DNA of 64,000 nucleotides. It comes from Vibrio pelagius (GTDB taxonomy: Bacteria; Pseudomonadota; Gammaproteobacteria; Enterobacterales; Vibrionaceae). The notes beneath the pieces were generated by a model. The model saw only the letters and a list, made by a program, of their open reading frames with translations, did not search any database and had not been told where the DNA came from. The position numbers were made by a program, and so were the translations under genes. Numbering within the stretch: the stretch's first letter is position 1; each line of letters begins with the position of its first letter. Shown piece by piece: positions 32,310 to 40,898 of this stretch. The stretch is taken from contig NZ_AP025504.1 of the NCBI RefSeq assembly GCF_024347575.1, positions 620,001 to 684,000 of the forward strand, written 5' to 3'.

Positions 32310-32531
32310 ATGTTTTCACAATCTCTTTTTGCCCAGCTCGCCAGAATGACTCTGTTTTTGGTCATCAGTTTAGTGGTGGTTCATCATAGCCAACCATTGA
32401 TCGATCTTTTGGCTCAGCACGCTGTAAGTAGTGGGTGCCACCAGCAGTCTGCGCATGAGCATTCTGGGCACGAACACCACCACGACATGGGTGAACATGA
32501 CATGTCTGCACATCACTCACATCATCATTAA
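32310..32531 (+). CDS. Small membrane-anchored His-rich protein (73 aa)
   Basis: Starting at the ATG (MFSQSLFAQLAR), the protein has one hydrophobic segment or uncleaved signal (about residues 9-25) and a tail with 15 or more His and several Met among the last 28 residues, including a terminal HHSHHH. Such tails bind Cu, Ni or Zn. The frame could begin at TTG 32289, but no ribosome binding site supports that. It ends 15 bases before an MFS transporter gene, so the two are likely co-transcribed. Family not recognised. Confidence 0.65.
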   Translation: MFSQSLFAQLARMTLFLVISLVVVHHSQPLIDLLAQHAVSSGCHQQSAHEHSGHEHHHDMGEHDMSAHHSHHH

Positions 32532-32546
32532 TTTAAGAGTATTAGA

Positions 32547-33767
32547 ATGAGTATTTTCCGCTTTCCCTTACTGGTATGGCTTGGGATCGGCACATTAATC
32601 ATCAGTCTAGGGATCAGACAATCGTTCGGCATTTTCATGATGCCTATTTCCGAACACTTCAACACTGGTCGTGAGTTCTTTAGCTTTGCTATCGCACTGC
32701 AAAACCTGTTGTTTGGTGTTTTTCAGCCGTTTGTTGGTATGGCTGCTGACAAATGGGGCGCTCGACGCATTATCATCGCAGGCGCATGTGCTTATGGCGT
32801 AGGTCTGCTTCTTACTTCCATTTCTACCGAATCGAGCATGCTATACATCTCTCTCGGCGCGCTGATCGGTTTAGGTTTGAGTGCTACAAGTTATGTGATT
32901 GTGCTTGGTGCTGTCGCAAAGGTCGTCCCAGCGGAACACGCTGCAAAAGCCTTTGGTTTAACAACCGCTGCAGGTTCATTTGGTATGTTCGCGGTAATTC
33001 CCGGCGCGCAGTACATGCTTAACGAGTTTGATTGGCAGTCGGCAATGCAAGTATTCGCATTACTATGCTGCTTAATGATTTCGTTTGCTCTGTTCATACG
33101 AGCTCCTAAGTCGAAAAACGCAGCAAAAACACAAACTGCTAATGCAGAAGATTCACAGACACTGAAACAAGCATTGTCTGAAGCCTTTGCTCACAAAGGA
33201 TACTGGCTTATCCACGCAGGCTTCTTTGTTTGTGGTTTCCACGTGATGTTTATTGCAACTCACTTACCAAGTTACTTGGCGGACAAAGATCTACCCGCTA
33301 GTAGCGCAGCAATGGCTCTTGCGTATGTCGGTATCTTTAACATCTTTGGCTCATATTTTTGGGGCGTAATGGGTGACAAGTTCAGCAAGCGTCATGTGAT
33401 GTCGGCTCTTTATCTGGTGCGAACTGTGGTTATCGGCGCATTTGTAACGCTACCAGTGACAGAATCTACAGCAGCGATTTTTGGTGCTGCGATTGGCTTT
33501 TGTTGGTTAGGTACAGTGCCACTGACATCAGGCTTGGTTCGTCAGATCTTCGGTGCGCGTTACCTATCTACCCTGTATGGCTTGGTTTTCTTTACTCACC
33601 AAGTAGGTAGCTTCTTAGGGGCTTGGGTTGGCGGTCGAATCTACGATTACTACGGTTCTTACGAACCAATTTGGTGGTCGACAGTCGTGCTGGCTTTTGC
33701 TGCTGCCCTTATCCATTTACCAATTAATGACAAGCCAATTGAGCGTCTTAAGATGGCAAAGGCTTAA
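32547..33767 (+). CDS. MFS transporter (monocarboxylate/oxalate-like)
   Basis: A 406-residue protein with 12 predicted membrane segments and a central cytoplasmic loop (about 190-215). The MFS signature between helices 2 and 3 reads GMAADKWGARRI, with the second-half equivalent GVMGDKFSKRH. It resembles the MCT/OxlT-like branch, which moves organic acids, but the substrate is uncertain. The preceding His-rich peptide makes a metal or metal-chelate substrate conceivable. It ends at a terminator at 33775. Confidence 0.85.
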   Translation: MSIFRFPLLVWLGIGTLIISLGIRQSFGIFMMPISEHFNTGREFFSFAIALQNLLFGVFQPFVGMAADKWGARRIIIAGACAYGVGLLLTSISTESSMLYISLGALIGLGLSATSYVIVLGAVAKVVPAEHAAKAFGLTTAAGSFGMFAVIPGAQYMLNEFDWQSAMQVFALLCCLMISFALFIRAPKSKNAAKTQTANAEDSQTLKQALSEAFAHKGYWLIHAGFFVCGFHVMFIATHLPSYLADKDLPASSAAMALAYVGIFNIFGSYFWGVMGDKFSKRHVMSALYLVRTVVIGAFVTLPVTESTAAIFGAAIGFCWLGTVPLTSGLVRQIFGARYLSTLYGLVFFTHQVGSFLGAWVGGRIYDYYGSYEPIWWSTVVLAFAAALIHLPINDKPIERLKMAKA

Positions 33768-33774
33768 TGAAAGC

Positions 33775-33806
33775 AAACGGCTACTCTTAGTGAGTGGCCG
33801 TTTTTC
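33775..33806 (+). terminator. Terminator after MFS gene
   Basis: Stem AAACGGCTACTC/GAGTGGCCGTTTTT, one G-T pair, followed by a T-run. Confidence 0.8.
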
Positions 33807-33919
33807 TATCCGTCTCGACAAGCTACTCTTTAACAGAAATTTTGCCGACATATGGGACAGGCAAGGCTATTTTAATTTATAGTATTTATCTTCTTATCCA
33901 ATTTGCAGATTGATAGCAC

Positions 33920-34645
33920 ATGGAACTGTTCGATCAGACAGTCATTATCGCAATGGCACTCATTTTTGTTGGCTCTTTCGTTCAAACCGCTATTGGTTTT
34001 GGCTTAGCTATTGTCGCGGCTCCGTTACTATTTCTTGTTTCACCAGATTATGTCCCTGCCCCAATCTGTTTAGTCGGTTTGTTTATCTCTATCTTCAATG
34101 CCATGAAGCACCGCAGCAATATTTCGATTGGTGGTCTCAAGGTGGCACTGCTGGGTCGAATTCCGGGTTCACTCGCAGGCGGTGCACTGTTAGTGATGGT
34201 ATCAACCAGTGTCTTATCTTTATGGCTAGGCTTGTTGGTTGTGTTTGCTGTCATCGTGAGCCTACTTCCATTCAGATTAGAGCCGACACCAGCGAAAATG
34301 GGCATTGCAGGATTCTTCTCTGGCTTCTTTGGGACCAGTTCAGGCATTGGTGGTCCGCCAATGGCGCTATTGCTGCAACACCAAGATGCTAATCAACTGC
34401 GCGGTAATCTGTCTGCCTTCTTCGTATTCAGCTCAATTATCTCGCTGGTTGTTCAGATCCCAATTGGCTTTTTTACGTTGCATCATTTGGTGATTACCTT
34501 GCCACTGCTCCCAGCTGCTTGGTTAGGCTATAAACTTGCGTTGATGACGACACAAACTCTGCCTAAAGAACAGATTCGAATCGGGGCACTTTTGCTCTGC
34601 TCAATTAGTGGTGTCACAGCAATATGGCAAGGGTTAGCGAGTTGA
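33920..34645 (+). CDS. TSUP-family (TauE/SafE) permease
   Basis: A 241-residue membrane protein with about eight hydrophobic segments in two repeats. The family motif appears as VQTAIGFGLAIVAAPLL (about 21-37) and again as FGTSSGIGGPPMALLL in the second half. TSUP proteins export or import sulfite, sulfoacetate, taurine or other organosulfur anions. No sulfur gene is adjacent, so the substrate is open. The ribosome binding site is weak. Confidence 0.85.
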   Translation: MELFDQTVIIAMALIFVGSFVQTAIGFGLAIVAAPLLFLVSPDYVPAPICLVGLFISIFNAMKHRSNISIGGLKVALLGRIPGSLAGGALLVMVSTSVLSLWLGLLVVFAVIVSLLPFRLEPTPAKMGIAGFFSGFFGTSSGIGGPPMALLLQHQDANQLRGNLSAFFVFSSIISLVVQIPIGFFTLHHLVITLPLLPAAWLGYKLALMTTQTLPKEQIRIGALLLCSISGVTAIWQGLAS

Positions 34646-34835
34646 CTTGTCGAGAGGTAAAGCACGTCACTTAGCCCAAACTCGGAACACTTATGTTGCG
34701 AAAACGGGTAATTAATCAGCAAACTGTTTGCTAATTGCGTAAAGTTTGCGGGCTATCCTTTTCATATGCCCATGAAAGGATTACCATTCCCGTGCTTTTG
34801 AAACCAACCTCAAAAGCCAATCAAATTTATTTTTT

Positions 34836-34994
34836 ATTCTCAGGGCGGGGCGAAATTCCCCACCGGCGGTATGTCCTTAGTAACACTATGTAATTAGCAA
34901 AACTATAGATAAGCCCGCGAGCGCTCGATTCGTCGAGGTCAGCAGATCTGGTGAGATGCCAGAGCCGACGGTTATAGTCCGGATGAGAGAGAAT
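34836..34994 (+). ncRNA. FMN riboswitch (RFN element)
   Basis: The conserved core is visible: CTCAGGGCGGGGCGAAATTCCCCACCGGCGGTA at the 5' side, split here as CAGGGCGGGGCGAAATTCCC plus CACCGGCGGT, then GCCCGCGAGCG, GTCAGCAGATCTGGTGAGA, CCAGAGCCGACGGT and TAGTCCGGATG before the closing GAGAGAA. It binds flavin mononucleotide and lowers ribB expression when FMN is plentiful. A loop of about 40 bases (roughly 34880-34910) is inserted in the variable arm. Confidence 0.95.
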
Positions 34995-35000
34995 GGAAAC

Positions 35001-35035
35001 ACACCACTCATACTATTGAGTTGGTGTATTTCGTT
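35001..35035 (+). terminator. Riboswitch expression-platform hairpin
   Basis: Just after the FMN aptamer, ACACCACTCA pairs with TGAGTTGGTGT (one bulge), followed by ATTTCGTTTT. It is probably the regulatory terminator of the riboswitch, 110 bases before ribB. Confidence 0.65.
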
Positions 35036-35145
35036 TTGGATAAAGCCATGCGAGCGACGAGCTGTCTTAGTGATAGGTCGCGCCGTCGTTTGGTTGTCAT
35101 CCCTCATACAAGCCCTGATTCTGGTGATATTTTAGGAGTTAAACC

Positions 35146-35802
35146 ATGAATCAGTCTTCAATTTTGGCCGAATTTGGCGAACCAATCGAGCGTGTTGAAA
35201 ACGCACTACAAGCACTACGCGAAGGTCGTGGCGTTCTTCTATTAGACGATGAAGATCGTGAAAACGAAGGCGACATCATCTACTCAGTAGAACACCTAAC
35301 TAATGAGCAGATGGCACTGATGATCCGCGAATGTAGTGGTATAGTTTGCTTGTGCCTAACTGATGAACAAGCAAACCAACTTGACCTACCGCCAATGGTT
35401 GTTGATAACAACAGCGCTAACCAAACCGCTTTCACAGTGACTATCGAAGCGAAAGTGGGTGTAACAACTGGCGTTTCTGCAGCTGACCGCGTAACCACGA
35501 TCAAAACTGCCGCTAACCCAAGTGCAAAACCAAGTGACTTAGCGCGCCCAGGTCACGTATTCCCACTGCGCGCTCGTAAAGGTGGTGTTTTGGCTCGTCG
35601 TGGTCACACTGAGGGTACCGTAGACCTGATGCAAATGGCTGGTCTGCCTTCTGCAGGCGTACTATGTGAAGTGACTAACCCAGACGGCACAATGGCGAAA
35701 ACGCCAGAGATCGTTGCTTTTGGTAAACTGCACAACATGCCTGTATTGACTATCGAAGACATGGTTGCTTACCGCAATCAATTCGACCTAAAACTGGCAT
35801 AA
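35146..35802 (+). CDS. ribB: 3,4-dihydroxy-2-butanone-4-phosphate synthase
   Basis: A 218-residue riboflavin biosynthesis enzyme that converts ribulose-5-phosphate to dihydroxybutanone phosphate and formate. The acidic loop [10 protein letters not shown] (about 30-39) binds Mg2+, and the C-terminal [17 protein letters not shown] is conserved. There is no fused GTP cyclohydrolase II domain, so this is the stand-alone form. It is controlled by the FMN riboswitch upstream, AGGAG precedes the ATG, and a terminator follows at 35831. Confidence 0.96.
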   Translation: MNQSSILAEFGEPIERVENALQALREGRGVLLLDDEDRENEGDIIYSVEHLTNEQMALMIRECSGIVCLCLTDEQANQLDLPPMVVDNNSANQTAFTVTIEAKVGVTTGVSAADRVTTIKTAANPSAKPSDLARPGHVFPLRARKGGVLARRGHTEGTVDLMQMAGLPSAGVLCEVTNPDGTMAKTPEIVAFGKLHNMPVLTIEDMVAYRNQFDLKLA

Positions 35803-35830
35803 AAGAAATAACACATTTAAAGATCAATTC

Positions 35831-35858
35831 AAGCCCTGCTCCGTGAGTGGGGCTTTTT
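35831..35858 (+). terminator. Terminator after ribB
   Basis: Stem AGCCCTGCTC/GAGTGGGGCT (imperfect) followed by TTTTT. Confidence 0.75.
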
Positions 35859-36000
35859 CGTTTATAACGACCACCTATTTCATTGATATCCAAATATATC
35901 TCATCAAGCTCTCCCTATTTTAGGGCTAAATTGCACCAAGTTAGACAGCCTCGCATACACATAAAAACCTAACCAACTGAATATTAATAACTTTTCATTC

Positions 36001-36016
36001 TGGCACGTTTAGCGCA
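36001..36016 (+). promoter_or_regulatory. Sigma-54-type promoter candidate
   Basis: TGGCACGTTTAGCGCA matches the -24 element TGGCAC exactly and has the invariant GC ten bases after GG; the -12 block GCGCA deviates from TTGCA. The predicted start of transcription falls near 36026, 28 bases before the ATG of the next gene. Confidence 0.5.
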
Positions 36017-36053
36017 TACCACTAAGGAGGTATTCACATGCAAGGGGTGCGTT

Positions 36054-36902
36054 ATGTTTATGCTTATTTCAACTATCGTGGTTTTGGCTTCAGTTTATGC
36101 TCTGTTTCACTATTCACAGAAACGCCAAAAGTCTAACGACCAAAAATTCGAAACCTTGGTCTTGCTTCGAGAGCTGTTGCAGCTTTCGAGAAAGCACCGC
36201 GCGGCGACTCATTATGCGCTGACCTGTAAGCTTTCGACTGAATCGGTACAACGAGTCAACACTCTGTATCAATCCATGATGACCGCATCCAACAGGCTCA
36301 TCCAAAAAAGTCCATTTGATGGGCGCCCGATGTACCGTATTTATCAGCTCAAAATTAAGGCGATGCATAACGATTGGCAAACTCGAAGCTTGGTACGAAA
36401 CCAATTCATTCATGGCAAAACCATTCGTCACAATATGTTGTTAATGGACGAGTTGATGATCACTTGGTTGACGGAATCAGAGCAGGCAGAACTAGTTGAT
36501 GATTACCACATGGAGTGGCTACAGGTTTTGGATGCCATGGAGACACTCACTAAGCTAAGAATGTGTATTCCTGATATGGACAAGCAAGATGAGTTTCTAC
36601 GCGCTAAGTTCTACGCCGATCAAATTCATAGACACTTAAACCGCTTGGCGCTGATCTGTCCTTTGAGCTTAGGCTCTCCAACGGGAGCACGTGCTTTGCA
36701 AACACTTGCCGACATTCATGATAGTGAGCAACGCGTGATCACAGCCACAGCTATGTATGAGTTAACCAGCGACATATCCACCATTATCGCGCAAGTGTAT
36801 GACCAGATATTGTCTCGAATGACTGAGACGCTTTATCTACCTCTTCCAGAGATTTCATTGAGGCTGGCAGACGACCATCAAGGTGTACACGGTTCCGTGT
36901 AA
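36054..36902 (+). CDS. Membrane-anchored protein of unknown function (282 aa)
   Basis: Not recognised with certainty. A single N-terminal membrane segment (about 2-18) is followed by an all-helical region. The segment LLRELLQLSRKHRAATHYALTC resembles nitrate/nitrite-sensing (NIT) type helical sensors, but no output domain is present. An AAGGGG site six bases before ATG 36054 supports this start. Upstream are a sigma-54-like promoter and a competing AAGGAGG-ATG at 36024-36040 that opens another frame. Downstream a hairpin terminator closes the unit. Confidence 0.7.
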   Translation: MFMLISTIVVLASVYALFHYSQKRQKSNDQKFETLVLLRELLQLSRKHRAATHYALTCKLSTESVQRVNTLYQSMMTASNRLIQKSPFDGRPMYRIYQLKIKAMHNDWQTRSLVRNQFIHGKTIRHNMLLMDELMITWLTESEQAELVDDYHMEWLQVLDAMETLTKLRMCIPDMDKQDEFLRAKFYADQIHRHLNRLALICPLSLGSPTGARALQTLADIHDSEQRVITATAMYELTSDISTIIAQVYDQILSRMTETLYLPLPEISLRLADDHQGVHGSV

Positions 36903-36954
36903 AGGCAGCACATTCAAAGTCGTCGTCCTATAGAACTCCCCACATTGAGTTCGT

Positions 36955-36987
36955 ATCCGATATCACTTTTGGTATCGGATTTTTGTT
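36955..36987 (+). terminator. Terminator after 282-aa gene
   Basis: Stem ATCCGATA/TATCGGAT with a ten-base loop, followed by TTTTTGTTTTT. Confidence 0.8.
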
Positions 36988-37035
36988 TTTGGCGAATAAT
37001 AAATACGCAGAGCAACTAACGAGCATGGCGGCAAA

Positions 37036-37929
37036 CTAACTCGGTCGAACAATGTCCTGCGACCAAGTGTCGGCCAAAAAATCAATGAACTGACGCACAA
37101 CTGGCAGTTGGTAGCTTCGCGAAAGATACACCGCCCATAAAGTGTTCGTCGGTATAACATAATCAGTAAGGATCGGGACTAAATCACCCCGTTCAATAAT
37201 CGGATTAGCGATGTCACAAGGCAATCTCATAATGCCCTTTCCTCGACAAGTGGCTTGAACCAACACTCCTACATCATTGGCTGTAATCGTCCCTGACACA
37301 TCGACCGAATGCTGCTGGTTGTCTTTCACAAACTGCCACTGCGACACACCTAGATGTCGAAAACAGTTGTGTTCTCTAAGATCTGAAATGTGTTTAATAG
37401 GAGTATTCTGCTCTAAATAGCTAGGTGCTGCGCATATTACCGAATCAATCTTCATCAGTTTACGTGCGATGAGGTTCTCATCAGGAGACTCAGTAAAACG
37501 CAGAGCGATATCAATTCGTTCATCCACCAACTGCGTAAAACGATCTGAAGCGAACAGCTCAATGGTCACCTGTGGGTGAAGTTCTGTGAAGGCTTCGACC
37601 ACATCCAGCAGTAGATGTTGTGTCAATGCAATCGGAGCCGATATCCGAATAACGCCCGACAATTGATCTGTCATATTAAGCGCACTGACTTCCAACTCAG
37701 CAGCTTCATGCAAGATACGCTCACATCGAATCAACGCTGCCTCACCCGCTGTGGTTAAACTGACTTTGCGAGTCGTTCGGTGTAATAGTCTTTGTTTCAA
37801 CCAGTTTTCAATCTCTTGAACATGCCTCGAAACCTGAAGTCGACTCATACCCAAGTGGTCAGCGGCTTGAGTAAAACTCGAACAGTTTGCAACTTCTACA
37901 AAACTGCGCATCGCATTTAATCTATCCAA
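37036..37929 (-). CDS. LysR-family transcriptional regulator
   Basis: A 297-residue LysR protein. The winged helix-turn-helix (residues 1-60) reads FTQAADHLGMSRLQVSRHVQ, and the effector domain belongs to the CrgA/AaeR-like branch with FRHLGVSQWQF and GKGIMRLPCD. It is divergent from the NAD(P)-binding oxidoreductase at 38084 across 154 bases, so it probably regulates that gene. The effector is unknown. It is paralogous to the LysR genes at 39795 and 63663. Confidence 0.9.
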   Translation of the reverse strand: MDRLNAMRSFVEVANCSSFTQAADHLGMSRLQVSRHVQEIENWLKQRLLHRTTRKVSLTTAGEAALIRCERILHEAAELEVSALNMTDQLSGVIRISAPIALTQHLLLDVVEAFTELHPQVTIELFASDRFTQLVDERIDIALRFTESPDENLIARKLMKIDSVICAAPSYLEQNTPIKHISDLREHNCFRHLGVSQWQFVKDNQQHSVDVSGTITANDVGVLVQATCRGKGIMRLPCDIANPIIERGDLVPILTDYVIPTNTLWAVYLSRSYQLPVVRQFIDFLADTWSQDIVRPS

Positions 37930-38083
37930 TGTGTACTCCCTCGTGCCTCATTTCACTGAACCTGAGCTAATTAGTAACTTATATAGATACAATCTACATC
38001 AATTGGCGATATTTATCACACCTAAGCAAGCTATTAGACTGCAATGGTTGTCGAAACACAGAATTAATTAACGGAGAATCATT

Positions 38084-38716
38084 ATGAAAGTTGCAGTATT
38101 AGGCGCAACAGGTTGGATTGGTAGCCACATAACTCAAGAAGCCACATCACGTGGTCACGAAGTTGTTGCGATTGTGAGAGATACAAGCAAAGTGGAACAG
38201 CAAGGTATCGAGGCGCGTAATTTCGATCTGCAAGATCCACAAGCGAAGATCAACGATGTGACGTCGGATGTCGATGTGGTGATTGCTTCAATTGGCGGAC
38301 GTGCACTTGGCAACCATGAGTTGGTAAAACAGAGTGCAGAAAAGCTACTATCAGAGTTGCCGAGCGGTCGTCGTTTAATGTGGGTCGGAGGTGCTGGCTC
38401 ACTGGAAGTTGCACCTAACGTTGCTTTAGTTACGGTTCCAGACTTCCCAGAAGAATACAAAGCGGAAGCGCTCGCTCAAGGTGAAGCTCTCAAAGTTTTC
38501 AAAGAATCAAACAGCGACGTACAGTGGACTTTTGTGAGTCCAGCAGCGGAGATTTTCCCAGGTGAAACAACGTCTCAATATCGTATTGGTGGTGATCAAC
38601 TGTTAACGGATGCAGAAGGCAACAGCAAAATTTCAGTATCAGATTACGCTATTGCAATGCTTGATGTTCTTGAAAGCGGCGAACACATCAATAAAAGAAT
38701 CGGTGTCGCTTACTAA
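38084..38716 (+). CDS. NAD(P)H-binding SDR-like oxidoreductase
   Basis: A 210-residue atypical short-chain dehydrogenase of the NmrA/YwnB-like type. The nucleotide-binding motif GATGWIGSHI sits at residues 8-17. The product resembles proteins that bind NAD(P)H and act as redox sensors or reductases; no YxxxK active site is obvious. Divergence from a LysR gene suggests induction by that regulator. GGAGAA precedes the ATG. Confidence 0.85.
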   Translation: MKVAVLGATGWIGSHITQEATSRGHEVVAIVRDTSKVEQQGIEARNFDLQDPQAKINDVTSDVDVVIASIGGRALGNHELVKQSAEKLLSELPSGRRLMWVGGAGSLEVAPNVALVTVPDFPEEYKAEALAQGEALKVFKESNSDVQWTFVSPAAEIFPGETTSQYRIGGDQLLTDAEGNSKISVSDYAIAMLDVLESGEHINKRIGVAY

Positions 38717-38838
38717 AGCTAATTGGTTCTAAATACTCCAAGCCTAACCCTTGCCGAACTCCCGCTTGTTACTCATTTAAAAGTATCAAGCGGGGTTCTT
38801 TGTATCTGCCCTAGCAAAGAGTCTTTATAGAAAAATAC

Positions 38839-39489
38839 TTACAGAGGAAGGTGGCCTGTTTTCACCAAAATCACTGTCTCTTCTTCTACAAATGGAAAGT
38901 GCTCACTCATGTGTGGGCTGCGCATCCAAGTGTGTTTAGGATACACGCCATGCTCATCTTGAAAAGTCCCAGATAACACGAAGATCTCTTCACCGCCAAA
39001 ATGACGGTGCGGCTGAAAGCGTTCACCAACAGGCCACTTAACCAAAGCGACGTGCTCATGCTCAAATTCATGTAGAGGCACTACTTGCAGGCCACCAATA
39101 CCTGGGAACCACTCGGTTTGGTTGGTATCGATTCTCACCTGAGCCAAATCTCTATCATCGAACTGATTCAATTTAACCAAAATCGTACAGCCATTCTTAC
39201 TTGATGGGGAGTGAGCGCTGCCTGGAGGATTACGAATATAGGTGCCTGCGGGGAAGTCTCCCGTTTCATCAGAGAATACGCCTTCTAACACAAAGATCTC
39301 TTCACCCTTAGGATGAGGGTGTTCAGAAAAAGAGGATTCAGGATCGTACTTAACCACGCTGGTCGTGTGGCCCGACTCTTTAGCTTCGCGCTCTAATGGC
39401 TTTCGCCACACGCCTTTGGCAGGGCTTGCTACCCATTCCATAGGGTTAGTTTCAATCACTAACCTTTTCGAAAAATCCATGTTTAACAT
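38839..39489 (-). CDS. Two-cupin ChrR-like protein
   Basis: A 216-residue protein with two cupin domains. The first shows HPHPKGEEIFVLEGVF (about 57-72) and the second PHRHFGGEEIFVLSGTF (about 160-176), each with the His and Glu metal ligands of the cupin fold. It resembles the ChrR cupin domain of zinc anti-sigma factors but lacks the anti-sigma helices. The AAGG upstream favours the first ATG (39489); an ATG three codons later is possible. It could be a dioxygenase or isomerase. Confidence 0.8.
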   Translation of the reverse strand: MLNMDFSKRLVIETNPMEWVASPAKGVWRKPLEREAKESGHTTSVVKYDPESSFSEHPHPKGEEIFVLEGVFSDETGDFPAGTYIRNPPGSAHSPSSKNGCTILVKLNQFDDRDLAQVRIDTNQTEWFPGIGGLQVVPLHEFEHEHVALVKWPVGERFQPHRHFGGEEIFVLSGTFQDEHGVYPKHTWMRSPHMSEHFPFVEEETVILVKTGHLPL

Positions 39490-39627
39490 GATGGTGACCT
39501 TACTCTTGCTATCGTTATTATTGTTTTGTCGCGATTTGTTTAACTGCTTTCATTGTACGCGAATAACTGAAGAGGTGACCATTTCCGATTATGTTCGGTA
39601 TACCGACACCTCTAAAAATTAGGCCTA

Positions 39628-39720
39628 TTAGTTACGCCCTGCAATCACACCGCCATCGACATCCCAAATCGCGCCAGTTACCCAGTCGGCACTGTCAGAC
39701 AGCAAGAATGAAATAGATAA
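39628..39720 (-). pseudogene. C-terminal remnant of an SDR-family oxidoreductase
   Basis: The minus strand encodes [20 protein letters not shown] and a few more residues before TAA. This is the characteristic C-terminal end of FabG-type short-chain dehydrogenases (S-x-x-x-x-x-VTG-x-x-x-x-VDGG). Upstream in the same frame the sequence stops at once, so some 220 residues are missing and the gene has been deleted. Confidence 0.75.
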
Positions 39721-39794
39721 AATGTAGCTCTAATCTCAACACTACTGGTGTATTCTACATATCCATTAGAACTCACAAAAAGAGGGAGTGTGCC

Positions 39795-40700
39795 CTAACT
39801 CACCGACATCTCTTCAAAACGATTCTTAACAAAGTCTATAAAGGTGCGGATTCGGCTCGGCTGATAGCGATCACGATGATAGATTGCAGAAAAGTCCACG
39901 CTCGGTACAACCCACTCATCAAACACTTGAACTAGCTGCTGGTTGTTCAGTTCTTCCAAACAGTAAATTGTAGGAACACGAATAATACCGTTGCCCGCCA
40001 TCGCCCCTTGAACTAATACTCGGCCATTCTTGCACTGCAAACGCCCATTCACATGAACATCAACGGTTTTCTTACTGTCTTCCAAAGCTTGAAAACTCCA
40101 TCTACGAACCGAACCCGTTAAACAGTCATGCTGCGTGAGCTCTTTTGGGTGAACCGGTTTACCTTTGCGCTCAAAATACCCAGGGCTGGCAAGTGTACCC
40201 ATTTCGATATCGAGTAACTTACGGGCGATAAAGCCTGCATCTTCCAAGCTCCCCATGCGAAAGGCGATGTCAAAAGCGTCTTCAATCAGATCCACACGGT
40301 GGCTACTGAAATCTAAACTGATACTGATATCTGGATAAAGCTGCATGAACTCATTCACAAGGTCAGCAATGACCACCTCACCAAGATACCCACCAACGCA
40401 GTTCACTTTGATATCACCACGCACTTCCTCAACATCATCAACTGCAGCAATCAAGGCTTGGTCTATATTGTCTAAGGCTTGCTCGCAGCGTTGGTAAAGC
40501 TCTTCACCAGCATGAGTTAGGCGCAGCGTTCGCGTAGTACGAATAAATAAGGTTACGCCCATCTGCTTTTCTAGGCTGCTTACTTGACGAGAGACATGGG
40601 AACGAGAGACACCTAACTCTTCTGCCGCTTTAGTGAAATTGCCTAAGCGCGCAATGAGAACAAATGAACGAATATCAGACAGGTTAATTTGATTGAGCAT
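39795..40700 (-). CDS. LysR-family transcriptional regulator
   Basis: A 301-residue LysR protein. The DNA-binding domain reads FTKAAEELGVSRSHVSRQVSSLEKQMG, and the effector domain has the CrgA-like features GNGIIRVPTIYC and DCLTGSVRRWSFQ. The frame extends upstream to a TTG at 40760, but ATG 40700 (MLNQINLSDIRSF) aligns with normal LysR N-termini. It diverges from the SDR gene at 40899, suggesting it controls that gene, a layout repeated from 37.0-38.7 kb. Confidence 0.9.
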   Translation of the reverse strand: MLNQINLSDIRSFVLIARLGNFTKAAEELGVSRSHVSRQVSSLEKQMGVTLFIRTTRTLRLTHAGEELYQRCEQALDNIDQALIAAVDDVEEVRGDIKVNCVGGYLGEVVIADLVNEFMQLYPDISISLDFSSHRVDLIEDAFDIAFRMGSLEDAGFIARKLLDIEMGTLASPGYFERKGKPVHPKELTQHDCLTGSVRRWSFQALEDSKKTVDVHVNGRLQCKNGRVLVQGAMAGNGIIRVPTIYCLEELNNQQLVQVFDEWVVPSVDFSAIYHRDRYQPSRIRTFIDFVKNRFEEMSVS

Positions 40701-40898
40701 AGTCGTGATTAAGTCAGAACAAGATGTTTTTATTGTTGCAGTATGACAACAGTGTTTCAAGTAAAGCGCTATATATCAACAATGCAGTTTTCCTTAATAT
40801 ACCTCCATCGCAGCGAAACACGTTAATAACGCCTTGTTTCAAATGCACTTAGACAATACGTCGTCACACGACGACATAAAGGTACAGAGGAAATAAAC

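Noticed and set aside
36038..36139. 33-codon frame with a perfect AAGGAGG
   Set aside because: The encoded peptide has no recognisable feature and overlaps the N-terminus of a longer credible gene; reported only as a regulatory question, not as a gene.
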